DNA of 64,000 bases from Streptomyces sp. f51 (GCF_037940415.1 NZ_CP149798.1:3651001-3715000); one strand, 5' to 3'. Counted from the stretch's first letter, positions 1-12,118 are shown. Program-made: numbers and translations. Notes: generated from the letters alone by a model not told the origin.

Positions 1-1363
1 CGTAGATCAGCGAGTAGACGGTCAGCGAGGTGATGACCTCGCCCTGCGAGACGGTGGGGGAGACCGCGAAGCGGGTCTGGAGCACGCCGTAGACGACCCA
101 CGGCTGACGGCCCATCTCGGTGAAGATCCAGCCCCAGGAGTTGGCGATCAGCGGGAAGGCCAGCGTCCAGATGGCGATGCGCCAGCCCCACTTGGTGAGC
201 TTCGGGCCGAGCGCCTTGTTCTTGAACAGGACCAGGTGCGGCGCCTCGTCCTCGCCGACCCTGAGGTGCTGCGGCAGCATGAACTTCTTGCGGGTCAGCC
301 AGAGTCCGACGACGCCGATCGCGAAGGACGCCATGCCGAAGCCGATCATCCAGCGGAACGCCCAGAAGGTGACCGGGATGATGGGGCGGTAGTCGCCGGG
401 ACCGTACTTCTCCTGCTCGGCCTTGTTCGTGTCGTTGATGCCGGGCACATACGAGTTGAAGTCGTCGTCGGCGAGGAAGGACAGTATCCCCGGGATCGAC
501 AGCTCGACGGTGTTGTGGCCCTTGCTGACGTCTCCGTACGCGAAGATCGAGAAGGGCGCGGAGTCCTGGCCGTCCCACAGCGCCTCGGCGGCGGCCATCT
601 TCATCGGCTGCTGCTTGAACATGATCTTGCCCAGGGTGTCGCCGCTGATCGCCGTGAGGAGACCGGCGATGACGACGGTGACCAGGCCGAGCCGCAGCGA
701 GGTCTTCATGACGGCGACATGCCGCTTGCGGGCCAGGTGGATCCCGGCGATGCCCACCATGAACGCGCCGCCGGTCAGGAAGGCGGCCGTGAGGGTGTGG
801 AACGCCTGGGCGAGCGCGGTGTTCTGCGTCAGTACGTGCCAGAAGTCGGTGAGTTCCGCACGCCCACGCGCCTTGTTGATCCGGTAGCCGACCGGGTGCT
901 GCATCCACGAGTTGGCCGCGAGGATGAAGTACGCCGACAGGACGGTGCCGATGGAGACCATCCAGATGCAGGCGAGGTGGAGCTTCTTCGGGAGCTTGTC
1001 CCAGCCGAAGATCCACAGCCCGATGAAGGTGGACTCGAAGAAGAAGGCGATCAGGGCCTCGAAGGCGAGCGGCGCTCCGAAGATGTCACCGACGAAGCGC
1101 GAGTAGGCGGACCAGTTCATGCCGAACTGGAACTCCTGGACGATGCCGGTGACGACGCCCATCGCGATGTTGATCAGGAAGAGCTTGCCCCAGAACTTGG
1201 TCGCCCTGAGGTACTTCTGATTCTCCGTACGCACCCAGGCGGTTTGCAGGCCGGCGACGAGCGCGGCGAGCGAGATCGTCAGGGGAACGAAGAAGAAGTG
1301 GTAGACGGTGATAATGCCGAACTGCCATCGCGCCATGGTTTCCGGCGCCAAAGCCAATTCCAC
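1..1363 (-). CDS. cydA: Cytochrome bd ubiquinol/menaquinol oxidase subunit I, 3' end cut by window
   Basis: Membrane subunit of the high-affinity cytochrome bd terminal oxidase, which oxidises quinol and reduces oxygen at the cytoplasmic membrane. I translated 454 codons; the C-terminus lies beyond the left edge. The N-terminus has the conserved MARWQFGIITVYHFFFVPLT segment carrying the histidine that binds heme b595 (H22). A second histidine in AFHTLTAA fits the heme b558 ligand, and GRQPWVVYGVLQT is the family signature after the Q-loop. The GTG start at 1363 has a good ribosome site (AAGGAG, 1375-1379 region). A perfect Rex operator lies about 85 bp upstream, so expression should rise when NADH/NAD+ is high under low oxygen. 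cydB would be expected next, outside the window. Confidence 0.96.
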   Translation of the reverse strand, partial: MELALAPETMARWQFGIITVYHFFFVPLTISLAALVAGLQTAWVRTENQKYLRATKFWGKLFLINIAMGVVTGIVQEFQFGMNWSAYSRFVGDIFGAPLAFEALIAFFFESTFIGLWIFGWDKLPKKLHLACIWMVSIGTVLSAYFILAANSWMQHPVGYRINKARGRAELTDFWHVLTQNTALAQAFHTLTAAFLTGGAFMVGIAGIHLARKRHVAVMKTSLRLGLVTVVIAGLLTAISGDTLGKIMFKQQPMKMAAAEALWDGQDSAPFSIFAYGDVSKGHNTVELSIPGILSFLADDDFNSYVPGINDTNKAEQEKYGPGDYRPIIPVTFWAFRWMIGFGMASFAIGVVGLWLTRKKFMLPQHLRVGEDEAPHLVLFKNKALGPKLTKWGWRIAIWTLAFPLIANSWGWIFTEMGRQPWVVYGVLQTRFAVSPTVSQGEVITSLTVYSLIY

Positions 1364-1447
1364 GTCGTCAGTCTCCTTACGTCGCCGTGGTCACAGCGGC
1401 AGTGTGCCCGCTTCACAACAGACATCACGGGAGCAACAGGACACGCT

Positions 1448-1463
1448 TGTGAACGCGTTCACA
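1448..1463. promoter_or_regulatory. Rex operator (ROP) upstream of cydA
   Basis: The 16-mer TGTGAACGCGTTCACA matches exactly the Streptomyces Rex consensus TGTGAACNNNTTCACA. Rex is the redox repressor released by NADH, and cydABCD is its classic target in S. coelicolor. A CATAAT hexamer on the minus strand (1474-1479) is a possible -10 element, which would put the operator over the transcription start. Confidence 0.93.
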
Positions 1464-1620
1464 TTCACAAGCAATTATGACGCATACCCGTTCGAGGCAA
1501 GAGGGGTGGGGGGTCCCTAAACGGGGCCGAAGGGACCCGGCCTGGAGGGGCCGGGCGGCCTCGGACCGACACACGGCCCCTGGAGTCGCCCTCACCTCGC
1601 GCGTGTCCGGCCCCGGGCAT

Positions 1621-1663
1621 GCCGAGGGGCCCGTACGCGAACACCACGTACGGGCCCCTCGGC
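1621..1663 (-). terminator. Intrinsic terminator downstream of hisC
   Basis: Perfect 17-bp inverted repeat (1621-1637 and 1647-1663) with a 9-nt loop. It lies 67 bp past the hisC stop codon and is a GC-rich hairpin without a long U-tract, as is usual in Streptomyces. Confidence 0.8.
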
Positions 1664-1729
1664 CACGGCTCACGGGCGGACGCCTTCACGGGGCGACGGA
1701 CAACGCCACCCCGGCTGGCAGTGGGTCCG

Positions 1730-2809
1730 CTACAGCCCCTTGGGGAAGCTCTCGGTCGCCTTCAGGAAGATGTCGTTGGCCTCGGTCTCCCCGATGGTGA
1801 CGCGAACACCCTCGCCGGCGAAGGGGCGCACGACGACACCGGCCTGCTCGCAGTGCGCGGCGAAGTCGAGGGTGCGCTCCCCCAGGCGCAGCCACACGAA
1901 GTTGGCCTGCGTCTCGGGCACCGTCCAGCCCTGACCGCGCAGCGTGTCGACCACCCGGGTGCGCTCCGAGACCAGGGAGCCGACCCTGCCGATCAGTTCG
2001 TCCTCGGCGCGCAGGCTCGCCACCGCGGCGTCCTGGGCCAGCTGGCTCACCCCGAACGGCACCGCCGTCTTGCGCAGCGCGGCCGCCACCGGCTCGTGAG
2101 CGATCGCGAAGCCGACCCGCAGACCGGCCAGACCGTACGCCTTGGAGAAGGTGCGCAGCACACAGACGTTGGGCCGGTCACGGTAGATCTCCACACCGTC
2201 CGGGACCTCGACGTCACGGATGAACTCGCGGTACGCCTCGTCCAGGACGACCAGCACATCGCTCGGCACCCGGTCCAGGAACCGCTCCAGCTCGGCCCTG
2301 CGCACCACGGTGCCGGTCGGGTTGTTCGGGTTGCAGAGGAAAATCAGCCGGGTCCGCTCGGTGATGGCGTCGGCCATCGCGTCCAGGTCGTGCACCTCGC
2401 CCGGGGTCAGCGGCACCTGCACCGAGGTCGCCCCGCTGATCTGGGTGATGATCGGGTACGCCTCGAAGGACCGCCAGGCGTAGATGACCTCGTCGCCGGG
2501 ACCGCTCGTGGCCTGGAGCAGCTGCTGCGCGACGCCGACCGAGCCGGTGCCGGTCGCCAGGTGCGAGACGGGGACGCCGAAACGGTCCGCCAGCTCGTTC
2601 ATCAGCCCGGTGCACGCCATGTCCGGGTAACGGTTGAACGAACCGGTCGCCGCGGTCAGGCTCTCGACCACACCGGGCAGCGGCGGGTACGGGTTCTCGT
2701 TGGAGGACAGCTTGTACGCCACGGCGCCGCCGGCGGCGGCCGGCTTGCCGGGCTTGTAGGTGGGAATCCCCGCCAGCTCGGCACGCAGCTTGGGGTTCGT
2801 GTCGCTCAC
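1730..2809 (-). CDS. hisC: Histidinol-phosphate/aromatic aminotransferase (HisC family)
   Basis: Class I/II PLP-dependent aminotransferase of about 359 residues. Family motifs are clear: [13 protein letters not shown] near residue 36, [19 protein letters not shown], and the PLP lysine in [15 protein letters not shown] near residue 220. The GTG start at 2809 (VSDTNPKL) has a strong GAGGAGGA ribosome site 5-6 nt away; a longer frame to 2860 lacks one. It sits beside cydA, away from a his operon. The actinobacterial second HisC copies are often called phenylalanine (Pat) or general aromatic aminotransferases, so the substrate may be an aromatic keto acid rather than imidazole acetol phosphate. 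Confidence 0.9.
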   Translation of the reverse strand: MSDTNPKLRAELAGIPTYKPGKPAAAGGAVAYKLSSNENPYPPLPGVVESLTAATGSFNRYPDMACTGLMNELADRFGVPVSHLATGTGSVGVAQQLLQATSGPGDEVIYAWRSFEAYPIITQISGATSVQVPLTPGEVHDLDAMADAITERTRLIFLCNPNNPTGTVVRRAELERFLDRVPSDVLVVLDEAYREFIRDVEVPDGVEIYRDRPNVCVLRTFSKAYGLAGLRVGFAIAHEPVAAALRKTAVPFGVSQLAQDAAVASLRAEDELIGRVGSLVSERTRVVDTLRGQGWTVPETQANFVWLRLGERTLDFAAHCEQAGVVVRPFAGEGVRVTIGETEANDIFLKATESFPKGL

Positions 2810-3300
2810 CGCAGTCCTCCTCGTGACCACCAGCGGCTCATGACCACCACCGGCTACCAATACTTCTCACCTTATGAGGATTCCGCGCCGCTGCGAATGG
2901 CCTGTGGACAACCCGACACCGGCAGGTGTCCGCACCGGCACGCACACGGCCAAGCGATCGCCCCCGGATGCCGCGGGCACGGGCCCCGCGCCCGCGCCGC
3001 TCGGGCCGCCGGCCGTCCTCGTACGAAGTCGTACGAAAGGGGGCGCGTCGCCGACTATCACATGCGCCGGTGGCTCACGCCGTGGCGCGCATCCCTCGTA
3101 CAGGTGAGTTGAGACCTCTTCGAGACATGGCCCGCTTGGCAGGCCCGCACGCGCCGACACGTCACGTACTGGGATGAGATCGCTCAACTGCCTTCATTTC
3201 CAAGGAAGTTAGGGACTCTCGACCATGCAGAAACGTGCCTGTCAACGCGTGCATATGCGTCCGCACTACCCCACCGTATGAGCCCTACTATCGGCTCGCC
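2810..3300. other. Divergent intergenic region, hisC / LacI regulator
   Basis: About 490 bp between divergent genes. Frames open here look like chance high-GC frames without ribosome sites. TACTAT at 3286-3291 lies 9 nt before the LacI-family ATG and could be a -10 element giving a leaderless transcript; no convincing -35 was seen. No repeats or hairpins stand out. Confidence 0.4.
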
Positions 3301-4413
3301 ATGACAGCAGCAGGGAAGCACCAGGTGAGCCGGGCGGAGACCTCCCGCCGAGGCGGTCGGCCGGGCCGGGCGGGCATCAGAGACGTGGCCGCGGCAGCAG
3401 GGGTCTCCATCACAACCGTGTCCGACGCCCTCAACGGCAAGGGACGGCTCCCGGACGCCACCCGACGCCATGTCCGCGAGGTCGCCGACCGGCTGGGCTA
3501 TCGCCCCTCGGCCGCGGCCCGGACCCTCCGTACCGGAAAGTCGGGCCTCATCGGCCTGACCGTGACCACGTACGGGGATGAACCTTTCACCTTCACCGAG
3601 TTCGCGTACTTCGCCGAGATGGCCAGAGCCGCCACCTCGGCCGCGCTCGCCCGGGGATACGCCCTGGTCATCCTCCCCGCGACCTCCCGCCACGACGTGT
3701 GGTCGAACGTCGCCCTGGACGGAACCGTGGTCATCGACCCCTCCGACCAGGATCCGGTCGTCAGCGAGCTGGTCCGCCAGGGGCTGCCGGTCGTCTCCGA
3801 CGGCCGGCCCGCGGGATCGCTCCCGGTCACCGCCTGGGTGGACAACGACCACGAGGCCGCCGTCCTCGGCATCCTCGACCACCTGGCGGACGCGGGCGCC
3901 CGCCGCATCGGCCTTCTCACCGGCACCACCACGGACACGTACACCCACCTCTCCACCACCGCCTACCTGCGCTGGTGCGAGCGAGTGGGCCAGGATCCGG
4001 TCTACGAGGCCTATCCGGCGCACGATCCGTGCGCCGGAGCCGTCGCCGCCGACCGGCTCCTCGCCCGGCCCGACCGCCCGGACGCCGTCTACGGCCTCTT
4101 CGACCCGAACGGCACCGACCTGCTGGCCGCCGCCCGCCGCTACGGTCTGCGCGTACCCGACGACCTGCTGCTGGTGTGTTGCAGCGAGTCGAACGTCTAC
4201 GCCAGCACCGAGCCGCCCGTCACGACCCTGTCCCTCAAACCGCGCAGAATCGGCACGGCCGTCGTCCAGCTGCTGATCGACGCGATCGAAGGGGTCGAAT
4301 CGGACCAACCGGTCGAGCAGGTGATACCGACGGAGCTGATCGTGCGGACCTCCTCGCAGCGCCGGCCGCCCCGGACGACGGTCAGCCCGCCCCGATCACC
4401 CGAGCAGGGCTGA
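3301..4413 (+). CDS. LacI/GalR-family transcriptional regulator
   Basis: About 370 residues. The N-terminal LacI headpiece is clear: GIRDVAAAAGVSITTVSDAL is the helix-turn-helix, followed by the hinge RPSAAARTLRTGKSG. A type I periplasmic-binding-like effector domain fills the rest (IGLTVTTYG, then GILDHLADAGARRIGLLTG, VYGLFDPNGTDLLAAARRYG, and a C-terminal TTLSLKP). The ATG at 3301 is preferred over an upstream GTG at 3235 because it begins just ahead of the headpiece; neither has a good ribosome site. The syntenic S. coelicolor gene is, from memory, SCO3943 (rstP). The ligand is unknown; the typical sugar-sensor fold is all that can be said. Confidence 0.9.
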   Translation: MTAAGKHQVSRAETSRRGGRPGRAGIRDVAAAAGVSITTVSDALNGKGRLPDATRRHVREVADRLGYRPSAAARTLRTGKSGLIGLTVTTYGDEPFTFTEFAYFAEMARAATSAALARGYALVILPATSRHDVWSNVALDGTVVIDPSDQDPVVSELVRQGLPVVSDGRPAGSLPVTAWVDNDHEAAVLGILDHLADAGARRIGLLTGTTTDTYTHLSTTAYLRWCERVGQDPVYEAYPAHDPCAGAVAADRLLARPDRPDAVYGLFDPNGTDLLAAARRYGLRVPDDLLLVCCSESNVYASTEPPVTTLSLKPRRIGTAVVQLLIDAIEGVESDQPVEQVIPTELIVRTSSQRRPPRTTVSPPRSPEQG

Positions 4414-4615
4414 CGCCCGATCCGGATCGGGCGGGGCGAGCCCCGCCCAATTCGGGCGAAAACCGCGGTGAACTGGGCTCCTGTTCCGATTCACCACCCC
4501 TGGGTCATCACATGGCGCGATCCGCATTCCTATGATGGGCGGACGACACCGCGGGCCGCTGCGACCAGGCAGTCCGAACCGGTGCAGATGCGGCGCGATC
4601 GTGGTGGAGGGGTCG

Positions 4616-5758
4616 ATGACTCAGGGGGCCGGTCAGGGACCCGAGGTGGTGCGGACGGCGACGTTGCGCGACTTCCGGGTGCCGGGGTACGTCCATGAGA
4701 CCGGTCCGTATGCGCAGAACACGCCTCACGGCGAGGGCGCAGGACCCGTCGGGGAGACCGAGCGGTACGCGTCGGGAGAATCCTCCCCGTACGCGTCCGT
4801 GGACGCTCCCCCGGAGTTCCCCGGAGAGTTCTCCGAGGGATACACGCCCACGCAGCGCGATCTCCCGGTCATCAACCGGGGCGACACCCAGCAGGTCGTC
4901 CTCGACCCCGCCGGGGCGCCCGCCCCGGCGCCCGGCGCCGGACCCGGCCCGCTGTACGTCGTCGGAGACGTCCACGGCTATCTCGACCAGCTCCTCGCCG
5001 CGCTCCGGGCCAAGGGCCTCGTCGACGCCGCGGGCAGCTGGTCGGCCGGCACCGCACGCCTGTGGTTCCTCGGCGACTTCACCGACCGCGGCCCTGACGG
5101 CATCGGCGTCATCGACCTCGTGATGCGGCTGTCCGCCGAGGCGGCCGCGGCCGGCGGGTACTGCAAGGCCCTCATGGGCAACCACGAGCTGCTGCTGCTC
5201 GGCGCCAAGCGCTTCGGCGACACGCCCGTCAGCTCCGGTGCGGGCACCGCCACCTTCCAGGCCGCCTGGCTGCTCAACGGCGGCCAGAAGACGGACATGG
5301 ACCGCCTCCAGGACCACCACCTCCAGTGGATGGCCCGCCTCGACGCCATGGAACTGGTCGACGGACACCTTCTGGTGCACTCCGACACCACCGCCTACCT
5401 CGACTACGGCGACTCCATCGAAGCGGTCAACGACACCGTCCGCGAGACCCTCACGCGCAACGACGCCGAGGACTGCTGGGACCTCTTCCGCAAGTTCACC
5501 CGGCGTTTCGCCTTCCGCGACGACGGCGCCGACGCGGTCCGCGAACTGCTCGGCGCCTACGGCGGCGCCCGCATCGTCCACGGTCACAGCCCCATTCCCT
5601 ACCTCCTGGGCGAGGTGGTCCCGGAGGACGGCGAGTCCGGAGCGGGCCCCGTCATCGAAGGACCGCACGTCTACGCCGACGGCCTGGCCATCGCGATGGA
5701 CGGCGGAGTGACCATGGCCGGAAAGCTGCTGGTCCAGCAACTTCCGCTGGATATCTGA
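4616..5758 (+). CDS. PPP-family metallophosphoesterase (Ser/Thr phosphatase-like)
   Basis: About 380 residues. A Pro/Gly-rich N-terminal region of roughly 110 residues, probably disordered, precedes a calcineurin-like catalytic domain with all PPP signature motifs: GDVHG near residue 117, GDFTDRG near 153, GNHE near 188, VHSDT and IVHGHSP. These bind the two catalytic metals. The absence of a signal peptide suggests a cytoplasmic protein phosphatase or dinucleotide hydrolase. The ATG at 4616 has a GGAGGGG ribosome site; an upstream in-frame ATG at 4532 lacks one. It probably forms its own transcription unit. Confidence 0.88.
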   Translation: MTQGAGQGPEVVRTATLRDFRVPGYVHETGPYAQNTPHGEGAGPVGETERYASGESSPYASVDAPPEFPGEFSEGYTPTQRDLPVINRGDTQQVVLDPAGAPAPAPGAGPGPLYVVGDVHGYLDQLLAALRAKGLVDAAGSWSAGTARLWFLGDFTDRGPDGIGVIDLVMRLSAEAAAAGGYCKALMGNHELLLLGAKRFGDTPVSSGAGTATFQAAWLLNGGQKTDMDRLQDHHLQWMARLDAMELVDGHLLVHSDTTAYLDYGDSIEAVNDTVRETLTRNDAEDCWDLFRKFTRRFAFRDDGADAVRELLGAYGGARIVHGHSPIPYLLGEVVPEDGESGAGPVIEGPHVYADGLAIAMDGGVTMAGKLLVQQLPLDI

Positions 5759-5938
5759 GCGTTCGGCGGCCAGGCGGCCGGCGGGCGGACCATTCCGGGC
5801 GGGGGCCAATTTCTGGAAACCCCCTGTCACGGCGTGCCGTCGCCGCTCTACCATCGGCTTATCCGTAGCAGGCTCCCCTCCGTTTCTGCCCGACGGCTCG
5901 TCAGCGTGCGAGCCACCAGCCCTACGGAGCATCGGGGG

Positions 5939-6802
5939 ATGCAGATGAACAGCGTTCCGCAGCACCTGCTGAGCGAGGACCGCCAGGAATACGAGCGGAT
6001 CCTCGATGAGGCGCTGCGCTCCGCACCACACCGCCCGGAACTCGCCGCTGTCGGCCAGCGGCTCAACCTCGAACAACTGCGCACCATGGCGCTCAACGCC
6101 ACGGCCCTCATCACGACGGCCGCGTCGGACGAGTACGCGCACTATGTGAAGATCCGCAGCGAACTGCGCCGCCCGGCGCGGTCCGCCCCGGCACTGAGCG
6201 AGGAAACCGGCTCCGCCGAGCCGGACACGACCGCCATGGGTCTCGCCGCCACCGTCGGAGAGGTCACCGAGACCGCCGGTGCCGGCGCGGTCGCCGTCGT
6301 CGCGGTGCTCGCCCCGGTCCTGGCCGGGACGGCAGCGGTGATATTCCTGCTCGTGGGCTATGTCCTGAGGATGCTCGACCCCGAGCCGGCCATCGCCAGA
6401 ACCCTTCTGACCACCGGTTGGGTCTTCGGCGCGGTCACGGCGGCCGCCATTCTGGTCGCCGCGGCCGGACTACTGCTGACCGCGCTGCGCAACGGCTCGT
6501 CCTCCCTGCGGGCCGGAGCGGGCGACGAGCTGACCCAGCAGGTCAACCGGGCCAAGGACGCCTGGCGTGACGCCCTGCTGGAGCGCGGCATCCTGCCGTT
6601 CCTCCGGGAAGCCCTCGCGGACCCGGGCTCGGCGGCACTGGGCCGTCCCGCTCCGGCCCCCAGCCGCATACCCCACCTCGGGTACGACCGGCCGGGATTC
6701 AGCAGCCCCGACGGCGGACCCGCGGCGGGCCCGCGCCCGAGCTTCTCCAGCCCTGACTTCACCAGCCCGGACTTCGGGGGACCGGAACACCAGCCCGAGT
6801 GA
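5939..6802 (+). CDS. Two-TM membrane protein with FSSPD-type C-terminal repeats
   Basis: About 287 residues, no recognised family. The N-terminal 90 residues are soluble and helical. Two hydrophobic segments follow (VAVVAVLAPVLAGTAAVIFL and a second ending AAAGLLLTALRN), separated by a short loop. The C-terminal tail is rich in Pro, Gly and Ser, with short near-repeats (FSSPD, FSSPD, FTSPDFGGPE). The start at 5939 (MQMNSVPQHLL) follows CGGGGG. Codon usage looks like a real gene. Function unknown. Confidence 0.75.
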   Translation: MQMNSVPQHLLSEDRQEYERILDEALRSAPHRPELAAVGQRLNLEQLRTMALNATALITTAASDEYAHYVKIRSELRRPARSAPALSEETGSAEPDTTAMGLAATVGEVTETAGAGAVAVVAVLAPVLAGTAAVIFLLVGYVLRMLDPEPAIARTLLTTGWVFGAVTAAAILVAAAGLLLTALRNGSSSLRAGAGDELTQQVNRAKDAWRDALLERGILPFLREALADPGSAALGRPAPAPSRIPHLGYDRPGFSSPDGGPAAGPRPSFSSPDFTSPDFGGPEHQPE

Positions 6803-6861
6803 CCCGGCCGGCCGACGGCCGGGTCCGAGGCAGGAGAGGGCCCGCGCGGGCGCGCGGGCCC
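6801..6861. terminator. Tandem hairpins between convergent genes
   Basis: Two GC-rich inverted repeats: 6801-6809 with 6817-6825, and 6838-6846 with 6853-6861. They lie between the membrane protein (+) and the TerD-vWA gene (-), and could terminate from either side. Confidence 0.65.
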
Positions 6862-6964
6862 ACACACCGCTGCCGGTGCGGCGTTGCCCGCACCACACCG
6901 CCCCGCGGTGGCGCTGCGGTCGCCCCGCGGGAGTCCTCCACCGTCCTTCGGCCAAGGGCTGGTC

Positions 6965-8464
6965 TCAGACAATGCCCAGCCGCCGCGCCTCCTTCATCCA
7001 CGAGGGGAACTCGGACAGCAGCCGGTCGTACAGCTCCGGATCCGGTACGTCGCTGATGTCGTCGACCGCGAAGAAGCCCACGTTGTCCACGCGCCGGCCC
7101 GGCAGGGTGTCGAACCGCTCCAGCACGCCGTAGTTGGAGCGCCCCAGCCCGACGAACTGCCAGAAGACCGGCTCCTCCACCGCCTCCCGCAGTTCCGTCT
7201 CGATCTCCTTGTTGCGGTAGACACCGCCGTCGGAGAAGAAGAGCACCAGCGTGGGATCGGCGGCCGGGTGCTCACGGACATAGGTGCGGACCTCGGCAAT
7301 CACCTTCTGCTCCTCGTTCTGGATGCCGACCGCCCGCATGTCCACCTGCCCCGGCAGCAGGCCCTTCTTCGGCTTCTTCCGCCGGAACAGGGTCAGCTCA
7401 CCGACCCGGACATGAAGCTCCAGCCAGTCCGGCAGGTCCCCCAGGGCGAGGTCCGGAAGCCGGGCCGGATTCGACGCGAAGGTCCACGCCTGCATCTCCC
7501 CGTCGTCGTCCAGCTGGGCCGCCACGGCGGCCATCCGCTCCACCACGTCGGCCACGACACCCTTGGAGTACAGGAACGACATCGACCCGGAAGCGTCCAG
7601 GACCAGGATGACGCGGGCTCTGACGCCCACGGCTCCGTGCTTGCGCAGACTGACCGCCACCTGCTCCTTGCGCAGGGAGAGCCGCTTGCGCATGTCCAGG
7701 GGCAACCGCTCCTCCCCCTTCACGAGCCGAGGAGCCGAGCCGACGCCCGGGGCGGGGGCCGGAGGAGCCGGGGGGAGTGGAGACACCGGGACGGACGGGG
7801 GAGCCGACGGGGGTGCCGGGGGGACGGGCGCGGTCGGGGGCGAAGGCACGTGCGGGGGCGCGGGCGGGGGTGCCGGTGAGGTGGCTCCGGCGGCCGCTCC
7901 CCTCTGCTCCGCGCTCCCGGAGCCGCCCGGCTCCTCGTCGACGCTGATCCCGAAGTCGGTGGCCAGGCCGGCGAGTCCGGAGGCGTACCCCTGGCCCACC
8001 GCGCGGAACTTCCACTGATCTCCGCGCAGATACAGCTCGCCGCCGATGAAGGCCGTCTCCGTCGTCGCCTCCATGTCGAAGAACGCCAGCTCCTCCCCGG
8101 TCCCGGCGTCGAACAGCCTCAGTCGCAGACCCGACAGCTCACCGAAGGTGCCCCCGTCGGCGGAGGCGCCCAGGACCACCCGCTGGATCTCGGGCTCCAG
8201 GCCACGCAGATCCACCTCGACGGTGTCCGTCGTCTCCTCGCCCTCCCGCCGCTTGCCCGAGTGACGCACGGCCCCGGAGACGTGCCGGGGCTGGTTGTAG
8301 AAGACGAAGTCACCGTCGTCGCGCACCCGTCCGTCCGCGCGGAGCAGCAGGGCCGAGGCGTCGGCGTCCGGCGCTCCGGGGCCTCCGGACCAGCCGAGTA
8401 CGACCCGCACCTGCCGTGCGGCAACGGGAAGGTTGGCGCCCTTGCTCATCGATGTCGGTGTCAT
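6965..8464 (-). CDS. TerD-domain protein with proline-rich linker and C-terminal vWA domain
   Basis: About 499 residues in three parts. Residues 1-180 form a TerD/CABP domain ([26 protein letters not shown]), a fold linked to tellurite resistance and calcium binding. A linker of about 60 residues is almost all Pro, Ala, Ser and Val. The C-terminal von Willebrand A domain has a MIDAS motif ([10 protein letters not shown]) and a TFFSDGG-like strand (LFFSDGG). There is no signal peptide. The ATG at 8464 overlaps the stop codon of the upstream LysR gene by 4 bp (ATGA), so the two are probably translationally coupled. Such fused proteins occur widely in actinomycetes; the biochemical role is unknown. 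Confidence 0.88.
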   Translation of the reverse strand: MTPTSMSKGANLPVAARQVRVVLGWSGGPGAPDADASALLLRADGRVRDDGDFVFYNQPRHVSGAVRHSGKRREGEETTDTVEVDLRGLEPEIQRVVLGASADGGTFGELSGLRLRLFDAGTGEELAFFDMEATTETAFIGGELYLRGDQWKFRAVGQGYASGLAGLATDFGISVDEEPGGSGSAEQRGAAAGATSPAPPPAPPHVPSPPTAPVPPAPPSAPPSVPVSPLPPAPPAPAPGVGSAPRLVKGEERLPLDMRKRLSLRKEQVAVSLRKHGAVGVRARVILVLDASGSMSFLYSKGVVADVVERMAAVAAQLDDDGEMQAWTFASNPARLPDLALGDLPDWLELHVRVGELTLFRRKKPKKGLLPGQVDMRAVGIQNEEQKVIAEVRTYVREHPAADPTLVLFFSDGGVYRNKEIETELREAVEEPVFWQFVGLGRSNYGVLERFDTLPGRRVDNVGFFAVDDISDVPDPELYDRLLSEFPSWMKEARRLGIV

Positions 8465-9405
8465 GGGCCCAGTCTCCCCGCAGAAGCCGCCGGTGGATCC
8501 GACCGATACGCGGGCGGGTGAGAAGAGGCCGCCGCGTCCGTCGCGGCCCGCACGAACGCGCGCAGGCGCTCGCTTGTGTTGCTCTCCCTCCACACCAGTC
8601 CCCGTTCGATCGGCCGCGCGTCGTGGAGGGGGACGTAGGCGACATCGGGCCGTGGGTAGTACTGCCGGGAGTGTTCCCCGACCGGGAGGACGCCCCGGCC
8701 CATCGCGACCAGCGTCAGCATCTCGGAGAACGACCCGCCGACCGGCCCCTTGGGCACGGGCCGGCCCGAGGGGGTGTGATCCGGCGTTCGGTCGCGTTTG
8801 AACCCCACCGAGGTCACCTCGGGGTACTGCACCACGGGGTGTTCGGCGAGCACCTCGAGGGACAGCCGCTCCTCGCCGGCCAGCGGATGACCTGCCGCGA
8901 CGGCCAGGACCCGGCTCTCCCGCAACAGCGCGGGACCACAGGCCATGCCGTCGAACGGGAACGAGGCGAGCAGCACGTCGATCGAGCCGTCCAGCAGACT
9001 CGCCCGCGAGTTGGACAGCTGGACCTCCCGCACCTCGACCCGGCAGTCGGGATGCCGCTCGCCGAACAGGCCGACCGCTCTGAGGAGTGCGGGCGCGGTC
9101 CATTCACCGAGGAAGGCGGCCCGCAGCTCTCCCGTGATCCCCCGGCCGGCGTCGGCCGCCCTTCGCAGCGCCTCCTCCATCCCGGCGACCAGGGGCGCCA
9201 GATCGTCCGCGAGCTGCCGGCCGACCGGGGTGAGCCGGACGGAACGGCTGGTGCGTTCGAACAGCAGGCCGCCCACTTGGCGCTCCAGTGCCTTGATCAC
9301 CTGGCTGACCCGTCCGGTCGTGATCCGCAGGCGCTCGGCGGTGCGGCCGAAGTGCAGTTCCTCGGCCAGCGTCAGAAAGGTCTCGGTCTCCAGTCGCTCC
9401 AGCAT
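8461..9405 (-). CDS. LysR-family transcriptional regulator
   Basis: 314 residues. The N-terminal winged helix-turn-helix ([20 protein letters not shown], then [20 protein letters not shown]) is typical of LysR, followed by a substrate-binding-like effector domain. The start at 9405 has a GGGGGA ribosome site. The gene is divergent from the glyoxalase-fold gene at 9594, the usual arrangement for a LysR regulator and its target, and overlaps the downstream TerD-vWA gene by 4 bp. The inducer is unknown. Confidence 0.88.
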   Translation of the reverse strand: MLERLETETFLTLAEELHFGRTAERLRITTGRVSQVIKALERQVGGLLFERTSRSVRLTPVGRQLADDLAPLVAGMEEALRRAADAGRGITGELRAAFLGEWTAPALLRAVGLFGERHPDCRVEVREVQLSNSRASLLDGSIDVLLASFPFDGMACGPALLRESRVLAVAAGHPLAGEERLSLEVLAEHPVVQYPEVTSVGFKRDRTPDHTPSGRPVPKGPVGGSFSEMLTLVAMGRGVLPVGEHSRQYYPRPDVAYVPLHDARPIERGLVWRESNTSERLRAFVRAATDAAASSHPPAYRSDPPAASAGRLGP

Positions 9406-9593
9406 GAATCCCCCGTCGTTAAATCTGGCTCAACAGTCGTGCAGCGATCACGTCTTGATGGCGTCCGCCCCGCGGCGGATCGTAGAAGGCGTCCGCACAG
9501 CCCGCGGGAAGGAACCGGGCGCGGCCGTGCCGACGTGATCGACCCGCCCTGCTCAGCGCGTGGCTCCCGCCACGCCGTCGACCTGGAGACGAC

Positions 9594-9989
9594 ATGACCA
9601 CCGTGCGCGTGAAGGCCTTCGACCACCTGGTCCTCAACGTCCAGGACGTCGAACGGTCCCTGGCCTTCTACATCGGACTGCTCGGCCTGGAACCCGTACG
9701 CGTCGCCGAATGGCGGCGCGGCCAGGCCCCGTTCCCGTCGGTGAGGATCACCGCGGAGACCATCATCGACCTCGTGGCCCATGCCCCCGAGGGGTCCAAC
9801 GTCGACCACATCTGTCTCACCGTGGAACCGCTGGACTGGGACCAGGTCATCGCGTCGGGAACCTTCACCGTGCTCGAAGGGCCCGTGCAGCGGTTCGGCG
9901 CGCGAGGCAGTGCCACCTCGGTCTACGTCCGGGACCCGGACGGCAACACCGTCGAACTGCGCTGGTACCCGCAGGACGTCACGCCGTGA
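9594..9989 (+). CDS. VOC-family (glyoxalase/bleomycin-resistance fold) protein
   Basis: 131 residues with the paired beta-alpha-beta-beta-beta modules of the vicinal oxygen chelate superfamily: FDHLVLNVQDVERSLAFY at the N-terminus, VDHICLTVE in the middle and VRDPDGNTVELR at the end. The metal-ligand pattern (His11 region, His, Glu in NTVELR) is plausible. The GGAG ribosome site supports the ATG at 9594. It may be a dioxygenase, lyase or binding protein; divergence from the LysR gene suggests regulation by it. Confidence 0.85.
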   Translation: MTTVRVKAFDHLVLNVQDVERSLAFYIGLLGLEPVRVAEWRRGQAPFPSVRITAETIIDLVAHAPEGSNVDHICLTVEPLDWDQVIASGTFTVLEGPVQRFGARGSATSVYVRDPDGNTVELRWYPQDVTP

Positions 9990-10077
9990 CCGTGACGAGG
10001 GCGACGGGCCCGCTCCGTGACCGGGTCGAGGGCGGCGGTCCGGGTCCCCGTCCCGGACCGCGCCCCCGTGGGGTGGC

Positions 10078-12040
<1,963 letters not shown>

Positions 12041-12118
12041 TGCAAAGGTGCCTCCACGCTAGCGTCATGTTTGGCGCGGTGAACAGAGGGCCCTTGACGT
12101 TCTTGCGATGATCGGGCG

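Noticed and set aside
236-1480. 414-codon plus-strand frame opposite cydA
   Set aside because: Arg/Gly/Asp-rich composition typical of a high-GC antisense shadow; the minus strand encodes clear CydA.
8465-9103. Upstream extension of the TerD-vWA frame
   Set aside because: It overlaps the LysR gene on the same strand in another frame; the ATG overlap at 8464 is the likely start.
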